Below are positions 7,541 through 14,801 of a stretch of DNA of 32,151 bases, in pieces. The stretch's first letter is position 1. Each line of letters starts with the position of its first letter. Origin of the DNA: an uncultured Lactobacillus sp. (lineage in GTDB: Bacteria > Bacillota > Bacilli > Lactobacillales > Lactobacillaceae); NCBI GenBank assembly GCA_948500755.1, contig CAOOYH010000013.1, forward strand, positions 1 through 32,151. Direction: 5' to 3'. A model generated the notes under the pieces. It searched no databases. It was not told the origin of the DNA and worked only from the letters and a program-made list of their open reading frames with translations. The translations under genes were made by a program, and so were the position numbers.

Positions 7541-7936
7541 ATGAAAAAAACTGGTGTAATGAATTCGAATATTTCAAGAGTAATTGCTGACATGGGTCAC
7601 ATGGATTGGTTAGGAGTTGGAGATGCTGGCACTCCAGTTCCGGCTGAAACTGAAAAGATTGACTTGTCTGTGCGTCCAGGCTTGCCATCATTTATTGATG
7701 TTTTAGAAGAAGTCTTGAAAGAGTTAGAAGTTCAAAAGATGTATGTTGCCGAAGAAATTAAAACTGAAAATCCGAAGCAATTAGAAGCTCTTAAAAAGGC
7801 AGTTCCAAATGTCGAAATTGAATTTATTCCGCATTCAGAATTAAAGAAGGATTTAAAGTCTTCTAAAGCATTTATTAGAACTGGTGAAGAAACTCCATAC
7901 TCTAATGTGATTTTGGAAAGTGGAGTAGTTTTTTAA
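7541..7936 (+). CDS. rbsD: D-ribose pyranase
   Basis: RbsD interconverts the beta-pyranose and furanose forms of D-ribose so that ribokinase gets its substrate. From ATG 7541 the protein is 131 residues, as I recall B. subtilis RbsD to be. It keeps the family residues: His20 (DMGH), Asp28 (GVGDAG), and Tyr120 and Asn122 in the C-terminal TPYSNVILESGVVF. ATG 7535 is in frame, but AAAGG (7526-7530) is 4 bases from it and 10 from ATG 7541, and family alignments begin MKKTG. It pairs with the downstream ribose permease; no ribokinase gene is present in the window. Confidence 0.92.
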   Translation: MKKTGVMNSNISRVIADMGHMDWLGVGDAGTPVPAETEKIDLSVRPGLPSFIDVLEEVLKELEVQKMYVAEEIKTENPKQLEALKKAVPNVEIEFIPHSELKKDLKSSKAFIRTGEETPYSNVILESGVVF

Positions 7937-7953
7937 AGTAAATATTTAGCTGC

Positions 7954-7988
7954 AAAAATAATTGCATCTGTAAATTACAATTATTTTT
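7954..7988 (+). repeat. AT-rich hairpin between rbsD and rbsU
   Basis: AAAAATAATTG (7954-7964) and CAATTATTTTT (7978-7988) are perfect 11-base inverted arms around a 13-base loop, 17 bases after the rbsD stop. The 3' arm ends in T5, so it may act as a weak attenuator or as an mRNA stabiliser between the two genes. Confidence 0.5.
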
Positions 7989-8011
7989 ATATTTTAAGGA
8001 AAGTTTAGTGT

Positions 8012-8902
8012 ATGAATGGAATAGCTTTATTAATTGGATTGGGGCCTTTACTTGGCTGGGGGTTATTTCCGACAATTGCTTCAAAAATTGGCGGTAAGCC
8101 AGTAAATCAAATTATTGGTACTACCTTTGGTACCTTTATCTTTGCTTTAATCTATAGTTTGGTTCAAGGGATAGCGTTACCTAGCGGTGCTGCTTTGATT
8201 TGGTCAATTATTTCTGGAATAGGCTGGGCTAGTGCTCAGATTCTTACTTTTCATTCTTTTACTTTGGTTGGATCCTCACGCGCGATGCCAATTACAACTG
8301 CCTTTCAGTTGTTAGGTACTTCTTTATGGGGAGTATTTGCTTTAGGGGATTGGCCAAGTACGAGTGATAAGTTAGTAGGTTTTCTTGCATTAGCTCTGAT
8401 CATTTTAGGTGCTTGGATGACAACTTGGAGCGAACACAAAACTGATGAGAATAGTGCTAAGTTAAGAAAAGCCGTAATCATTTTATTAGTTGGTGAAATT
8501 GGGTATTGGGCATATTCTGCAGCCCCTCAAGCTGCTAAAATTGATGGATCCAAAGCATTTTTACCACAAGCTATTGGAATGTGCTTAGTTGCTATTTGTT
8601 ATGCAGTTTACTTAAAAATTAAAGAACCAAGTCAAAGAAGTGCTTTAACTCAAGGCGTTTCTTACAAACAAATTATATCTGGATTTTTCTTTGCATTTGC
8701 TGCATTGACATATTTAATTTCAGCTCAACCAAATATGAATGGTTTAGCAACCGGATTTATTTTGTCACAAACATCTGTAGTATTAGCAACTCTAACTGGA
8801 ATCTGGTTCTTGCATGAAAAGAAGACTAAGAAAGAAATGGTAGTTACCTTAATTGGTTTAGCTATCATTATCGGAGCGGCTACAATGACAGTTATGGTAT
8901 AA
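8012..8902 (+). CDS. rbsU: Ribose uptake permease, GRP family
   Basis: A 296-residue polytopic membrane protein with about ten hydrophobic segments, of the glucose/ribose porter (GRP, GlcU/RbsU) family. Recognisable features are the N-terminus LLIGLGPLLGWGLFPTIASK, GWASAQILTFHSFTLVGSS and the MPITTAFQLLGTSLWGV block. It probably imports ribose by proton symport. The start is ATG 8012, with AAGGAAAG at 7996-8003. Lactobacilli usually carry rbsU, rbsD and rbsK together; here rbsD precedes rbsU and rbsK is missing from this locus, so ribose phosphorylation must be encoded elsewhere or be absent. Confidence 0.88.
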   Translation: MNGIALLIGLGPLLGWGLFPTIASKIGGKPVNQIIGTTFGTFIFALIYSLVQGIALPSGAALIWSIISGIGWASAQILTFHSFTLVGSSRAMPITTAFQLLGTSLWGVFALGDWPSTSDKLVGFLALALIILGAWMTTWSEHKTDENSAKLRKAVIILLVGEIGYWAYSAAPQAAKIDGSKAFLPQAIGMCLVAICYAVYLKIKEPSQRSALTQGVSYKQIISGFFFAFAALTYLISAQPNMNGLATGFILSQTSVVLATLTGIWFLHEKKTKKEMVVTLIGLAIIIGAATMTVMV

Positions 8903-8913
8903 CAAATATATAG

Positions 8914-8943
8914 AAAAAAGTAGGATTTATTCCTACTTTTTTT
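8914..8943 (+). terminator. Bidirectional rho-independent terminator
   Basis: AAAAAAGTAGGA, loop TTTAT, then TCCTAC and seven T. The flanking A- and T-runs make it usable from both sides: by rbsU on the plus strand and by the AAC(3)-type pseudogene, whose stop is at 8945, on the minus strand. Confidence 0.88.
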
Positions 8944-8944
8944 G

Positions 8945-9753
8945 CTATCTATTATTATCTTTCTTTTTAAACCAGTCTCTAGCAAAGTCAATTAAAGATC
9001 TCATTTCAATTACCTTGATAAAACTGTTGTTCAAGCTGACCTGGTTAAAGTGCTCCGGATATTTCTTTTCGAAAGCTAATCCGAGCTCATTAAAATCATC
9101 ATAAGAATCTAGATCAACGTTTTGATATTCAGTCCAGGTAGTTTTACCTTGGTCATCAAGATCAGTAGCGGCTAACCAGGTTTCAGTTGGACGATTAATT
9201 GTCGATTCGGCATAGTGAAGGGCAGTACAAGTTTCATAGTCTGTTCCTAAAAAACTATTTTACCATTATTTTTGTAAAGATAATCTAAGGGACTATTAAT
9301 GCCGTATGGAAGATTTAATGGTTGTGTTTGAGCTATTTGAACTTTATTTTTACCCCAAATTGCAATGGGTAAATAAGGATGAGTGCTTCTCACTACATCG
9401 GTCAAAGTTCTAAAATACTCAGGTGTTATTCCGAGTCCCTCAGTAGCTGAAGTCATTGGATCATAAGGTGGCATATTATCTCTAATCGTTTGAATTAGAT
9501 CAGAACGAACTGGAGGATACTCCCAGCTTGCTGGATCACAATTTGTCGAAACTTCTGAAGGCATCATAATTGTTCCTTTACTTATTGTTTCCTTAAGTGC
9601 CAGGATGATAGTTTCAGGACCACCGGGAACATAGTAGAACTTGCTTAATGATGTATGGACAATAACTGTGTCGGAGGCATTAAGATGAGCACGGCTAAAT
9701 GCCTGTTTGAAATCATTTTTTGTTGTAACTGTAGTAATCAAATCTTGCGCCAT
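8945..9753 (-). pseudogene. AAC(3)-family N-acetyltransferase, frameshifted
   Basis: The first 168 residues match aminoglycoside 3-N-acetyltransferase-like proteins: VIVHTSLSKFYYVPGG, TIMMPSEVSTNCDPASWEYP, DNMPPYDPMTSATEGLG, STHPYLPIAIWG and SPLDYLYKNNGKIVF. The frame then hits TAG at 9247-9249. One frame over, the conserved continuation (LGTDYETCTALHYAESTI) runs on to TAG 8945-8947. The break is at a run of six T on the coding strand (9250-9255 region); seven T would restore one protein of 269 residues, the family length. The gene is therefore broken by loss of one base, or the run was misread. Despite the family name, many chromosomal members have no known drug substrate. Start ATG 9753 has AAAGAGAT upstream. 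Confidence 0.82.
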
Positions 9754-9781
9754 AAAAATCTCTTTTCTAAATTAAAATTAA

Positions 9782-9856
9782 TCATTGACTTGGACGATAG
9801 AAAACTACTCTTGTTTTTATTTCAGTATTATTAATTTTTACTTTTTTATTACTCAT
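9782..9856 (-). CDS. 24-residue small ORF with strong ribosome binding site
   Basis: ATG 9856 is preceded at 7 bases by a perfect AAGGAG (9864-9869), and the ORF ends at TGA 9782-9784. The peptide starts MSNKKVKINNTEIKTR and ends VVFYRPSQ. It is basic and lacks a hydrophobic signal segment. It lies between the MFS exporter and the AAC(3)-type gene on the same strand. I do not recognise it; it may be a genuine small protein, a translational coupler for the downstream gene, or the start of a truncated gene. Confidence 0.5.
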   Translation of the reverse strand: MSNKKVKINNTEIKTRVVFYRPSQ

Positions 9857-9874
9857 TATAAAACTCCTTAAGTT

Positions 9875-9890
9875 AGAGCATTTATGCTCT
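9875..9890. repeat. Small palindrome at the MFS gene stop
   Basis: AGAGCA, loop TTTA, TGCTCT. It overlaps the TAA of the leftward MFS gene. On the plus strand a T-rich run follows (TTTTCTTTTT), so it could end antisense transcripts; on the minus strand there is no T-run. Confidence 0.4.
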
Positions 9891-11096
9891 TTTTCTTTTT
9901 AAAAACATTATTAGATAGAAGACAGCTGTTACTAGCTGAGCCACCCCTTCAAGAATAATGGCTGGGCGAGCACCATAGTTTTTAACAATAAATCCTCCTA
10001 AAAATGATCCAATCGGAATCATGCAATTAACAATGCTGCTGTTAATCGTGATAATTCGTCCTAATAAATTAGAAGGAAAACTTTCTTGAACTAGAACTTT
10101 AAAATTAATGTTCATAATGCTAATCCAGAAAGTACTACATAGAGCAAATATTAGAATTAAAATAGGCCAGATTGGGGCAGTTATTACTTCTAAAATAATT
10201 GCTAATCCAGATAGCATTAAGCAAGTGACAATTAATAGTCTTAGTTGACTGTCTTTCACGTAAAGTCGCTGTACGATAAGGCTGCCTAGTAATCCTCCAA
10301 TTGAAGAGGCAAGTTCTAAACTTCCATAGCTAAGTGCACTATTGTTTAAGTATTTGGTGGCAAAGTAAGGTAAACCAACAGATGATATTCCATAAAATAA
10401 GTTAGTTAGAGCAAAAGGCAAGATTAAAATTAAAATATTTTTATTAGTGCGTAATGCTTGCCAACCACTTACTAAATCTTTGAAATAGCGAGTATTACCT
10501 TCCGGAGATGAGGTATTGGGAAGTTTAAAATGTAAACGCGTGTAGAACAAAAGTGCAAATGCAAATACTAGTGCTGAAATAATAATTGTATTTTTTATAG
10601 ATAAAAAGGTAATTAGAATTGTTGCTCCAGCATTGAGGAATAAATCCAAAGTTTGATAAGACATTTGAAAAATCCCATTAACTCTAGGTAATTCTTTCTT
10701 TTCTATTATATTGGGCAGTATCTTGTCTTCAGCAGGATAGATTAATGTTGAGCCGATAGTTGACAAAACATAGACTACTATCAAAAATGTAATTCCTAAA
10801 AAGTGTAATTTTTGATTATTAAATAGTGGAATAATGATTATACTCAGCATTGCTTGAATAATTGTCACTAGTTTTAATGCTTTTTTGATATCTATACGAT
10901 CAATTATAGGTCCTAAAGTAAACGAAAACATATCAATGCTAGATTCAGTTATGAATATCACTGAAAGAAGCATTGGTGAATTAAAATGGGTTTTAAAGTA
11001 CCACAATATTGCCATATAGAAAAGAGAGTCAGCAACATTTGTTCCGATCCGGCCAATTAAGAGGCTTATAATATTATAGTTATTTTTGTTAGTCAT
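9882..11096 (-). CDS. MFS exporter of the macrolide-efflux-like group
   Basis: A 404-residue 12-helix permease. The N-terminus (IGRIGTNVADSLFYMAILWY) and the LGPIIDRIDIKKAL loop resemble the MefA/enterobactin-exporter branch of the MFS. The substrate is unknown. Start ATG 11096 is preceded by AAAGGAACGGG. Its 5' region is unusual: a promoter, a leader ORF and alternative hairpins precede it (see the leader entries), as in inducible antibiotic-resistance genes. It diverges from the ABC exporter pair and is followed by a small ORF and a broken AAC(3)-type gene, so the block looks like a drug or peptide resistance island (inference). Confidence 0.82.
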   Translation of the reverse strand: MTNKNNYNIISLLIGRIGTNVADSLFYMAILWYFKTHFNSPMLLSVIFITESSIDMFSFTLGPIIDRIDIKKALKLVTIIQAMLSIIIIPLFNNQKLHFLGITFLIVVYVLSTIGSTLIYPAEDKILPNIIEKKELPRVNGIFQMSYQTLDLFLNAGATILITFLSIKNTIIISALVFAFALLFYTRLHFKLPNTSSPEGNTRYFKDLVSGWQALRTNKNILILILPFALTNLFYGISSVGLPYFATKYLNNSALSYGSLELASSIGGLLGSLIVQRLYVKDSQLRLLIVTCLMLSGLAIILEVITAPIWPILILIFALCSTFWISIMNINFKVLVQESFPSNLLGRIITINSSIVNCMIPIGSFLGGFIVKNYGARPAIILEGVAQLVTAVFYLIMFLKRKRA

Positions 11097-11201
11097 TTTC
11101 CCGTTCCTTTTTAATACTTAAATTTATTGAGTACATGAAAGTTTAGGGAAAAGATAGCTAGATTTTAGTTAACAAACCCCAAACTTTCATCAAATTTGGG
11201 G
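11094..11201 (-). promoter_or_regulatory. Candidate translational attenuator of the MFS exporter
   Basis: Read 5' to 3' on the minus strand. Pairing A is CCCCAAA (11201-11195) with TTTGGGG (11183-11177). Pairing B is ATGAAAGTTTGGGG (11190-11177) with CCCTAAACTTTCAT (11148-11135), 14 pairs with one G-U. Pairing C is TTTTCCC (11152-11146) with GGGAAAA (11102-11096), which includes the first base of the MFS start codon and lies just after its ribosome binding site. A and B exclude each other through 11177-11183; B and C exclude each other through 11146-11148. No U-run follows B, which points to control of translation rather than termination. Confidence 0.45.
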
Positions 11202-11281
11202 ATATTTATTAAATATAGCTTAATAACTGAAAGAAAATAATTCAGTTTTAAGCTTAATCCTAAGTTATTTAGAATAAACAC
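11165..11281 (-). CDS. Putative leader peptide of the MFS attenuator
   Basis: A 38-codon ORF starting at GTG 11281, with GAGGTG (11290-11295) 8 bases upstream, ending at TAA 11165-11167. The peptide begins VFILNNLGLSLKLNYFLSVI and ends ESLGFVN. The coding sequence runs right across pairing A and the 5' arm of pairing B, so translating ribosomes would mask them. No known stalling motif is recognised. Position between promoter and exporter, and overlap with the hairpins, are the main support. Confidence 0.35.
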   Translation of the reverse strand: MFILNNLGLSLKLNYFLSVIKLYLINIPKFDESLGFVN

Positions 11282-11315
11282 TTAGTAATCACCTCGATTT
11301 ATCATAGATAAAATA

Positions 11316-11324
11316 AGTATAGCA
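11316..11324 (-). promoter_or_regulatory. Extended -10 promoter for the leader/MFS transcript
   Basis: The minus strand reads TGCTATACT, an extended -10 (TGn plus TATACT, 11321-11316), with no good -35. Transcription would start near 11309, just upstream of the leader ribosome binding site. Confidence 0.5.
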
Positions 11325-11335
11325 TACTCGTTAAG

Positions 11336-11371
11336 TCCGAAAATATGCCACTTATGTCATAAATTTGTCCG
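11336..11371. promoter_or_regulatory. Repeat/palindrome between the divergent exporter promoters
   Basis: GTCCG occurs as a direct repeat at 11336-11340 and 11367-11371, flanking the near-palindrome TTATGTCATAA (11352-11362). The element sits between the leftward MFS promoter and the rightward ABC promoter, where one regulator could act on both. No regulator gene is adjacent, so this is inference. Confidence 0.35.
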
Positions 11372-11386
11372 CTTATAAAAATATGA

Positions 11387-11414
11387 TTGTAAATTAAAAA
11401 AACATTAGTATAAT
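11387..11414 (+). promoter_or_regulatory. Promoter of the ABC exporter pair
   Basis: TTGTAA (11387-11392), a 16-base spacer and a perfect TATAAT (11409-11414), followed by the ribosome binding site AGGAGGGG before ATG 11446. Confidence 0.65.
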
Positions 11415-11445
11415 TAATAACAAATAAAAATAGGAGGGGTGAATA

Positions 11446-13026
11446 ATGACGTTTAAAGAGTTGGTTAAAATCAATCTTCCCCGTTCAATATTGGTTTTTT
11501 GTTTGTATATTTTATATGCAGTTGCGGGTTCAATGGGAGAATATCTTTTTAAAGATTCATTAAACAATATTCTTAAAGGTAACTTAAATGGATATCTTTT
11601 TTGGACTTTTGTTCAGGCTGGGATGGAAATAGGAACGGCAGTTTTATTACCAATTGCTACAATTGCTTTCACAAGACAAACCCAAGACTATGTTCATAAA
11701 ATTAGAGAAGAAATTATCGAATATTACTATGCTTCTTCAGAAGTTGAAAAAACTTCTAAAATGCAAAATCAATTAACAGCAAATCTTAAACTATTAACTA
11801 CTAACTTTGCTACTCCATGGGTATCAATTTTGAGCGGAACTCTTGAAATTTTAATCGCAGTTATTTTGTTATTTACTATGAACTGGAGCTTAATTTTAGT
11901 TAGTGCGATATTACTAGGAATTAATTTTCTTCTACCTAAAATTATGGAAAAGAAAACAGCTCAGGCAACTAAGAACGTAAATGATAAAAATGAAAAGTTG
12001 CTAAATACGATTGAACATTGGTTTAGTGGACTGCAAGAGTTAAGACGCTTTAGTGCATATGAGAGATTGAGAAGACAGCTACATAAGGCGAGTGACGATT
12101 ATGCGAAAGCAAATAAGAAAAACTATCGGTACCAAACTACTTCTTACTTATTCAATGGGTTCGGAAATGCCTTAGCACAAATAGGAATATCATTTTTTGC
12201 AGGAATTTTATTCTTAAATCATGTGATTTCTTTTGGAGAATTCGCTGTAGCGGGTGCATTTGGATCAGCTATTTTTTCAGCAGTTTGGGAAATTACCCAT
12301 TCAATTACTTTAGTTAAATCAACTAAAACATTAAGAGAGGAAATTTTAACTTTACGCAAAAAAGAAAAGCGGGCTGTAAAGACAGCTGCTTATGGTGTAT
12401 CGGTTGAAAATTTGAAAGTGACATACAACGAAGGAGAAACTATCACTTATCCAAATTTTACTATTAAACCTGGTGAAAAAGTACTTTTAACTGGAGATTC
12501 GGGAACAGGTAAATCCACCTTATTTAAAGCATTGTTGGGAAAAATTGAGACTAAATGTGGTAAGATTACTTATTTTGATAAGGAAAGTCAACCAATAACC
12601 AATGCTAGCCTGGGTTATTTACCGCAAGATCCAATAGTTTTTCCGATTTCAATTAAAGATAATATAACGATGTTTGTTAAAAGAACAGAAAAACAATTAA
12701 TGAATGTTGTTAAGAATGTCGAATTAAAAAGTGATTTAGATAAAATGCCTTCTGGAATTGATACAGTAGTTAATCTAAAGAAAAATAATTTATCAGGAGG
12801 ACAACGCCAGAAAATTGTATTAGCTAGAAGTGAAATTTATAATCAGCCATTTGTATTGATGGATGAGGTAACTAGTGCAATTGATCAAAAAGCTACTGAA
12901 GAGATTATTACTGCGTTGCTAAAAACTGATCAGACAATTTTAATGATTGCCCATAATTTTACACCAGAATTAAGAGCTAAGTTTGATCAAGAAATAAAGT
13001 TAGCTAAGAAAGGGGAAGAGGAATAA
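11446..13026 (+). CDS. ABC exporter, fused membrane and ATPase domains
   Basis: A 526-residue half-transporter. The N-terminal part (to about residue 300) has several membrane segments of the type I exporter fold. The C-terminal ATPase has Walker A GDSGTGKST (350-358), a Q-loop in YLPQDP, signature LSGGQRQK (from 449), Walker B FVLMDE (469-474) and switch His in IAHNF. All catalytic elements look intact. The product should dimerise, either alone or with the equally long downstream paralogue, to export a drug, peptide or lipid; the substrate is unknown. It has a strong ribosome binding site and its own promoter. The next gene overlaps it by one base (TAATG). Confidence 0.85.
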   Translation: MTFKELVKINLPRSILVFCLYILYAVAGSMGEYLFKDSLNNILKGNLNGYLFWTFVQAGMEIGTAVLLPIATIAFTRQTQDYVHKIREEIIEYYYASSEVEKTSKMQNQLTANLKLLTTNFATPWVSILSGTLEILIAVILLFTMNWSLILVSAILLGINFLLPKIMEKKTAQATKNVNDKNEKLLNTIEHWFSGLQELRRFSAYERLRRQLHKASDDYAKANKKNYRYQTTSYLFNGFGNALAQIGISFFAGILFLNHVISFGEFAVAGAFGSAIFSAVWEITHSITLVKSTKTLREEILTLRKKEKRAVKTAAYGVSVENLKVTYNEGETITYPNFTIKPGEKVLLTGDSGTGKSTLFKALLGKIETKCGKITYFDKESQPITNASLGYLPQDPIVFPISIKDNITMFVKRTEKQLMNVVKNVELKSDLDKMPSGIDTVVNLKKNNLSGGQRQKIVLARSEIYNQPFVLMDEVTSAIDQKATEEIITALLKTDQTILMIAHNFTPELRAKFDQEIKLAKKGEEE

Positions 13027-14606
13027 TGAATTTAAGAAATTTTATTCGAATTAATAGGGCACGTTTTTTTCTGTTTTCAATTTTAGCTATTCTTTCTCCT
13101 CTTTTAACAATTGCGATGACGGCCTTAGTTCAAATAGAGACGAATATTATTCTTTCAAGAAATTTACCAAATTTTTTGATAATTTCAGCTATTAGTTTAA
13201 CTGTGTGTATAATGTTTTATGCATTATTTAGTTTGACCCAATATCTACTTCTTGCTCAAACGCAAGATTTAAATAATAGTGTAAGAGAAAAGATAGTAGA
13301 TCATTATTTCCATGATGATAGAGATCATCCGGTTTCAAAAATTCAAAATAGACTAACTAATGATTTAGAATTAATTAATGATAATTACTATGGCTCTCTT
13401 CTAAATCTAATTTTTGGAGTTGTTCAACTCATTGCAATTATCATATATTTAATTATGTTAAGTTGGGTTCTCTTAATTACAATTTGTATAATTGTAGCCA
13501 TTTCTCTAGCTTTGCCAAAATTGATTGAAAAACCACTCCAAAAAGCTAATAAACTTATTTCGACTAGCAATGAAATATATTTAGATACTTTAAACGACTG
13601 GCTACGCGGTTTAGATCAATTAAGACAATTTGCAGCTGGCGCAAAGCTATTTTCTGTCACTCAAAATGCTAGTAAAAAACTTGAAGACGCAACTGTTAAG
13701 CAAACTACTTAGACTAAATTACTTAATGCGATTAACGGGATAGCTTCTGCATTGTTTGGGTTGATCATATTTGTTTTGACTGGATTTTTAGTCAAAAATG
13801 ACTTAGTACAAATGAGTACTCTATTAATAGTGGGAAATTTCAGATTTTATTTAAATCAAGCAATTAATGAAATCTCTCAGGCTAGGGGAGAAATGAAGGG
13901 AGTAAAGAGTCTAATTGAAGAAGTAAATGAAGCAGCGGAAAAAGTTCAAGTTTCAGATAAGCAAAAAACAAATATGCCTACTGTAATTAAAACAGAATCA
14001 TTAAGACTCAATTTTCCAAATGGCGAAAAACTAAATTATCCGGATATTCAGATTAATCAAGGTGAAAAGATTCTCTTAACAGGAGATTCTGGTAGTGGTA
14101 AATCAACTCTATTTAAATTGATATTGGGAGAATTAGCACCTAGTGCTGGGAAGATTATTTTTGAAGATAAGGATGGAAATGAAATTAATCCAGATTTGAA
14201 AGCAATTGGATACTTACCACAAGATCCGGTTATATTCCCAGCTTCAATTAAAGAAAACATTACTATGTTTAACAATAAGTTAGATAATAAGATTGAAAAG
14301 TCAGTAGAAGAAGTAAATTTATCTGCTGATCTGCAAAAATTTGAGGAGGGAATTAATAAACAATTAGATCTTGATAAATTAAACATCTCTGGAGGACAGA
14401 GGCAGAAAATTGTTTTAGCAAGGGCTCAAGTTCATGAGAATGATATTATTTTAATTGATGAAGGAACAAGTGCGATTGATCAAAATTCAACCATTGATAT
14501 TTTAGACAAATTGTTAAAAAGTAAAGCAACAATTGTGTTTATTGCCCATAATTTTACTGAAGAAATGCATGAATTATTTGACCGGGAAATTCATTTGATA
14601 AAATAA
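13026..14606 (+). pseudogene. Second ABC exporter gene, interrupted by an amber codon
   Basis: From ATG 13026 one frame of 527 codons, exactly the length of the first ABC gene, runs to TAA 14604-14606, except for TAG at codon 229 (13710-13712). The site follows KQTT and precedes TKLLNAINGIASALF; CAG (Gln) would restore it. The C-terminal ATPase downstream of the stop has intact Walker A (LLTGDSGSGKST), ISGGQRQK signature, IILIDEGTSAID and IAHNF. The first 228 residues hold most of the membrane domain. Without readthrough or reinitiation no complete transporter is made, and any heterodimer with the first protein is lost. TTG 13752 is the first in-frame weak start after the stop but has no good ribosome binding site. 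Confidence 0.82.
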
Positions 14607-14646
14607 TAAAAACATTATTAATTAGCTTTTGTTATTTAGTAGAACG

Positions 14647-14702
14647 AAGTTCATTAAATTAACTTTTGGTATTGATCCAAATTTAATTTAATGAACTTTT
14701 TT
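14647..14702 (+). terminator. Rho-independent terminator of the ABC genes
   Basis: AAGTTCATTAAATTAA (14647-14662) pairs perfectly with TTAATTTAATGAACTT (14683-14698), with an inner TTTGG/CCAAA stem, and is followed by more T. A 16-bp stem is long for this class. Confidence 0.88.
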
Positions 14703-14753
14703 ACTTTTTATATTTAAATTAATAAAATTGTTACTTTAACATTAAAAGATAAA

Positions 14754-14789
14754 TAAAACAAAAAGGATGGCTGCTTACAGCAGCCATCC
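14754..14789 (-). terminator. Rho-independent terminator of the mevalonate operon
   Basis: On the minus strand GGATGGCTGCT, loop GTA, AGCAGCCATCC form a perfect 11-bp GC-rich stem followed by TTTTTGTTTT. It is 13 bases beyond the fni stop. Confidence 0.92.
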
Positions 14790-14801
14790 AAAGAAATAGC
14801 A

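Noticed and set aside
14057..14386. 109-codon minus-strand ORF
   Set aside because: Shadow of the conserved ABC ATPase domain on the plus strand.
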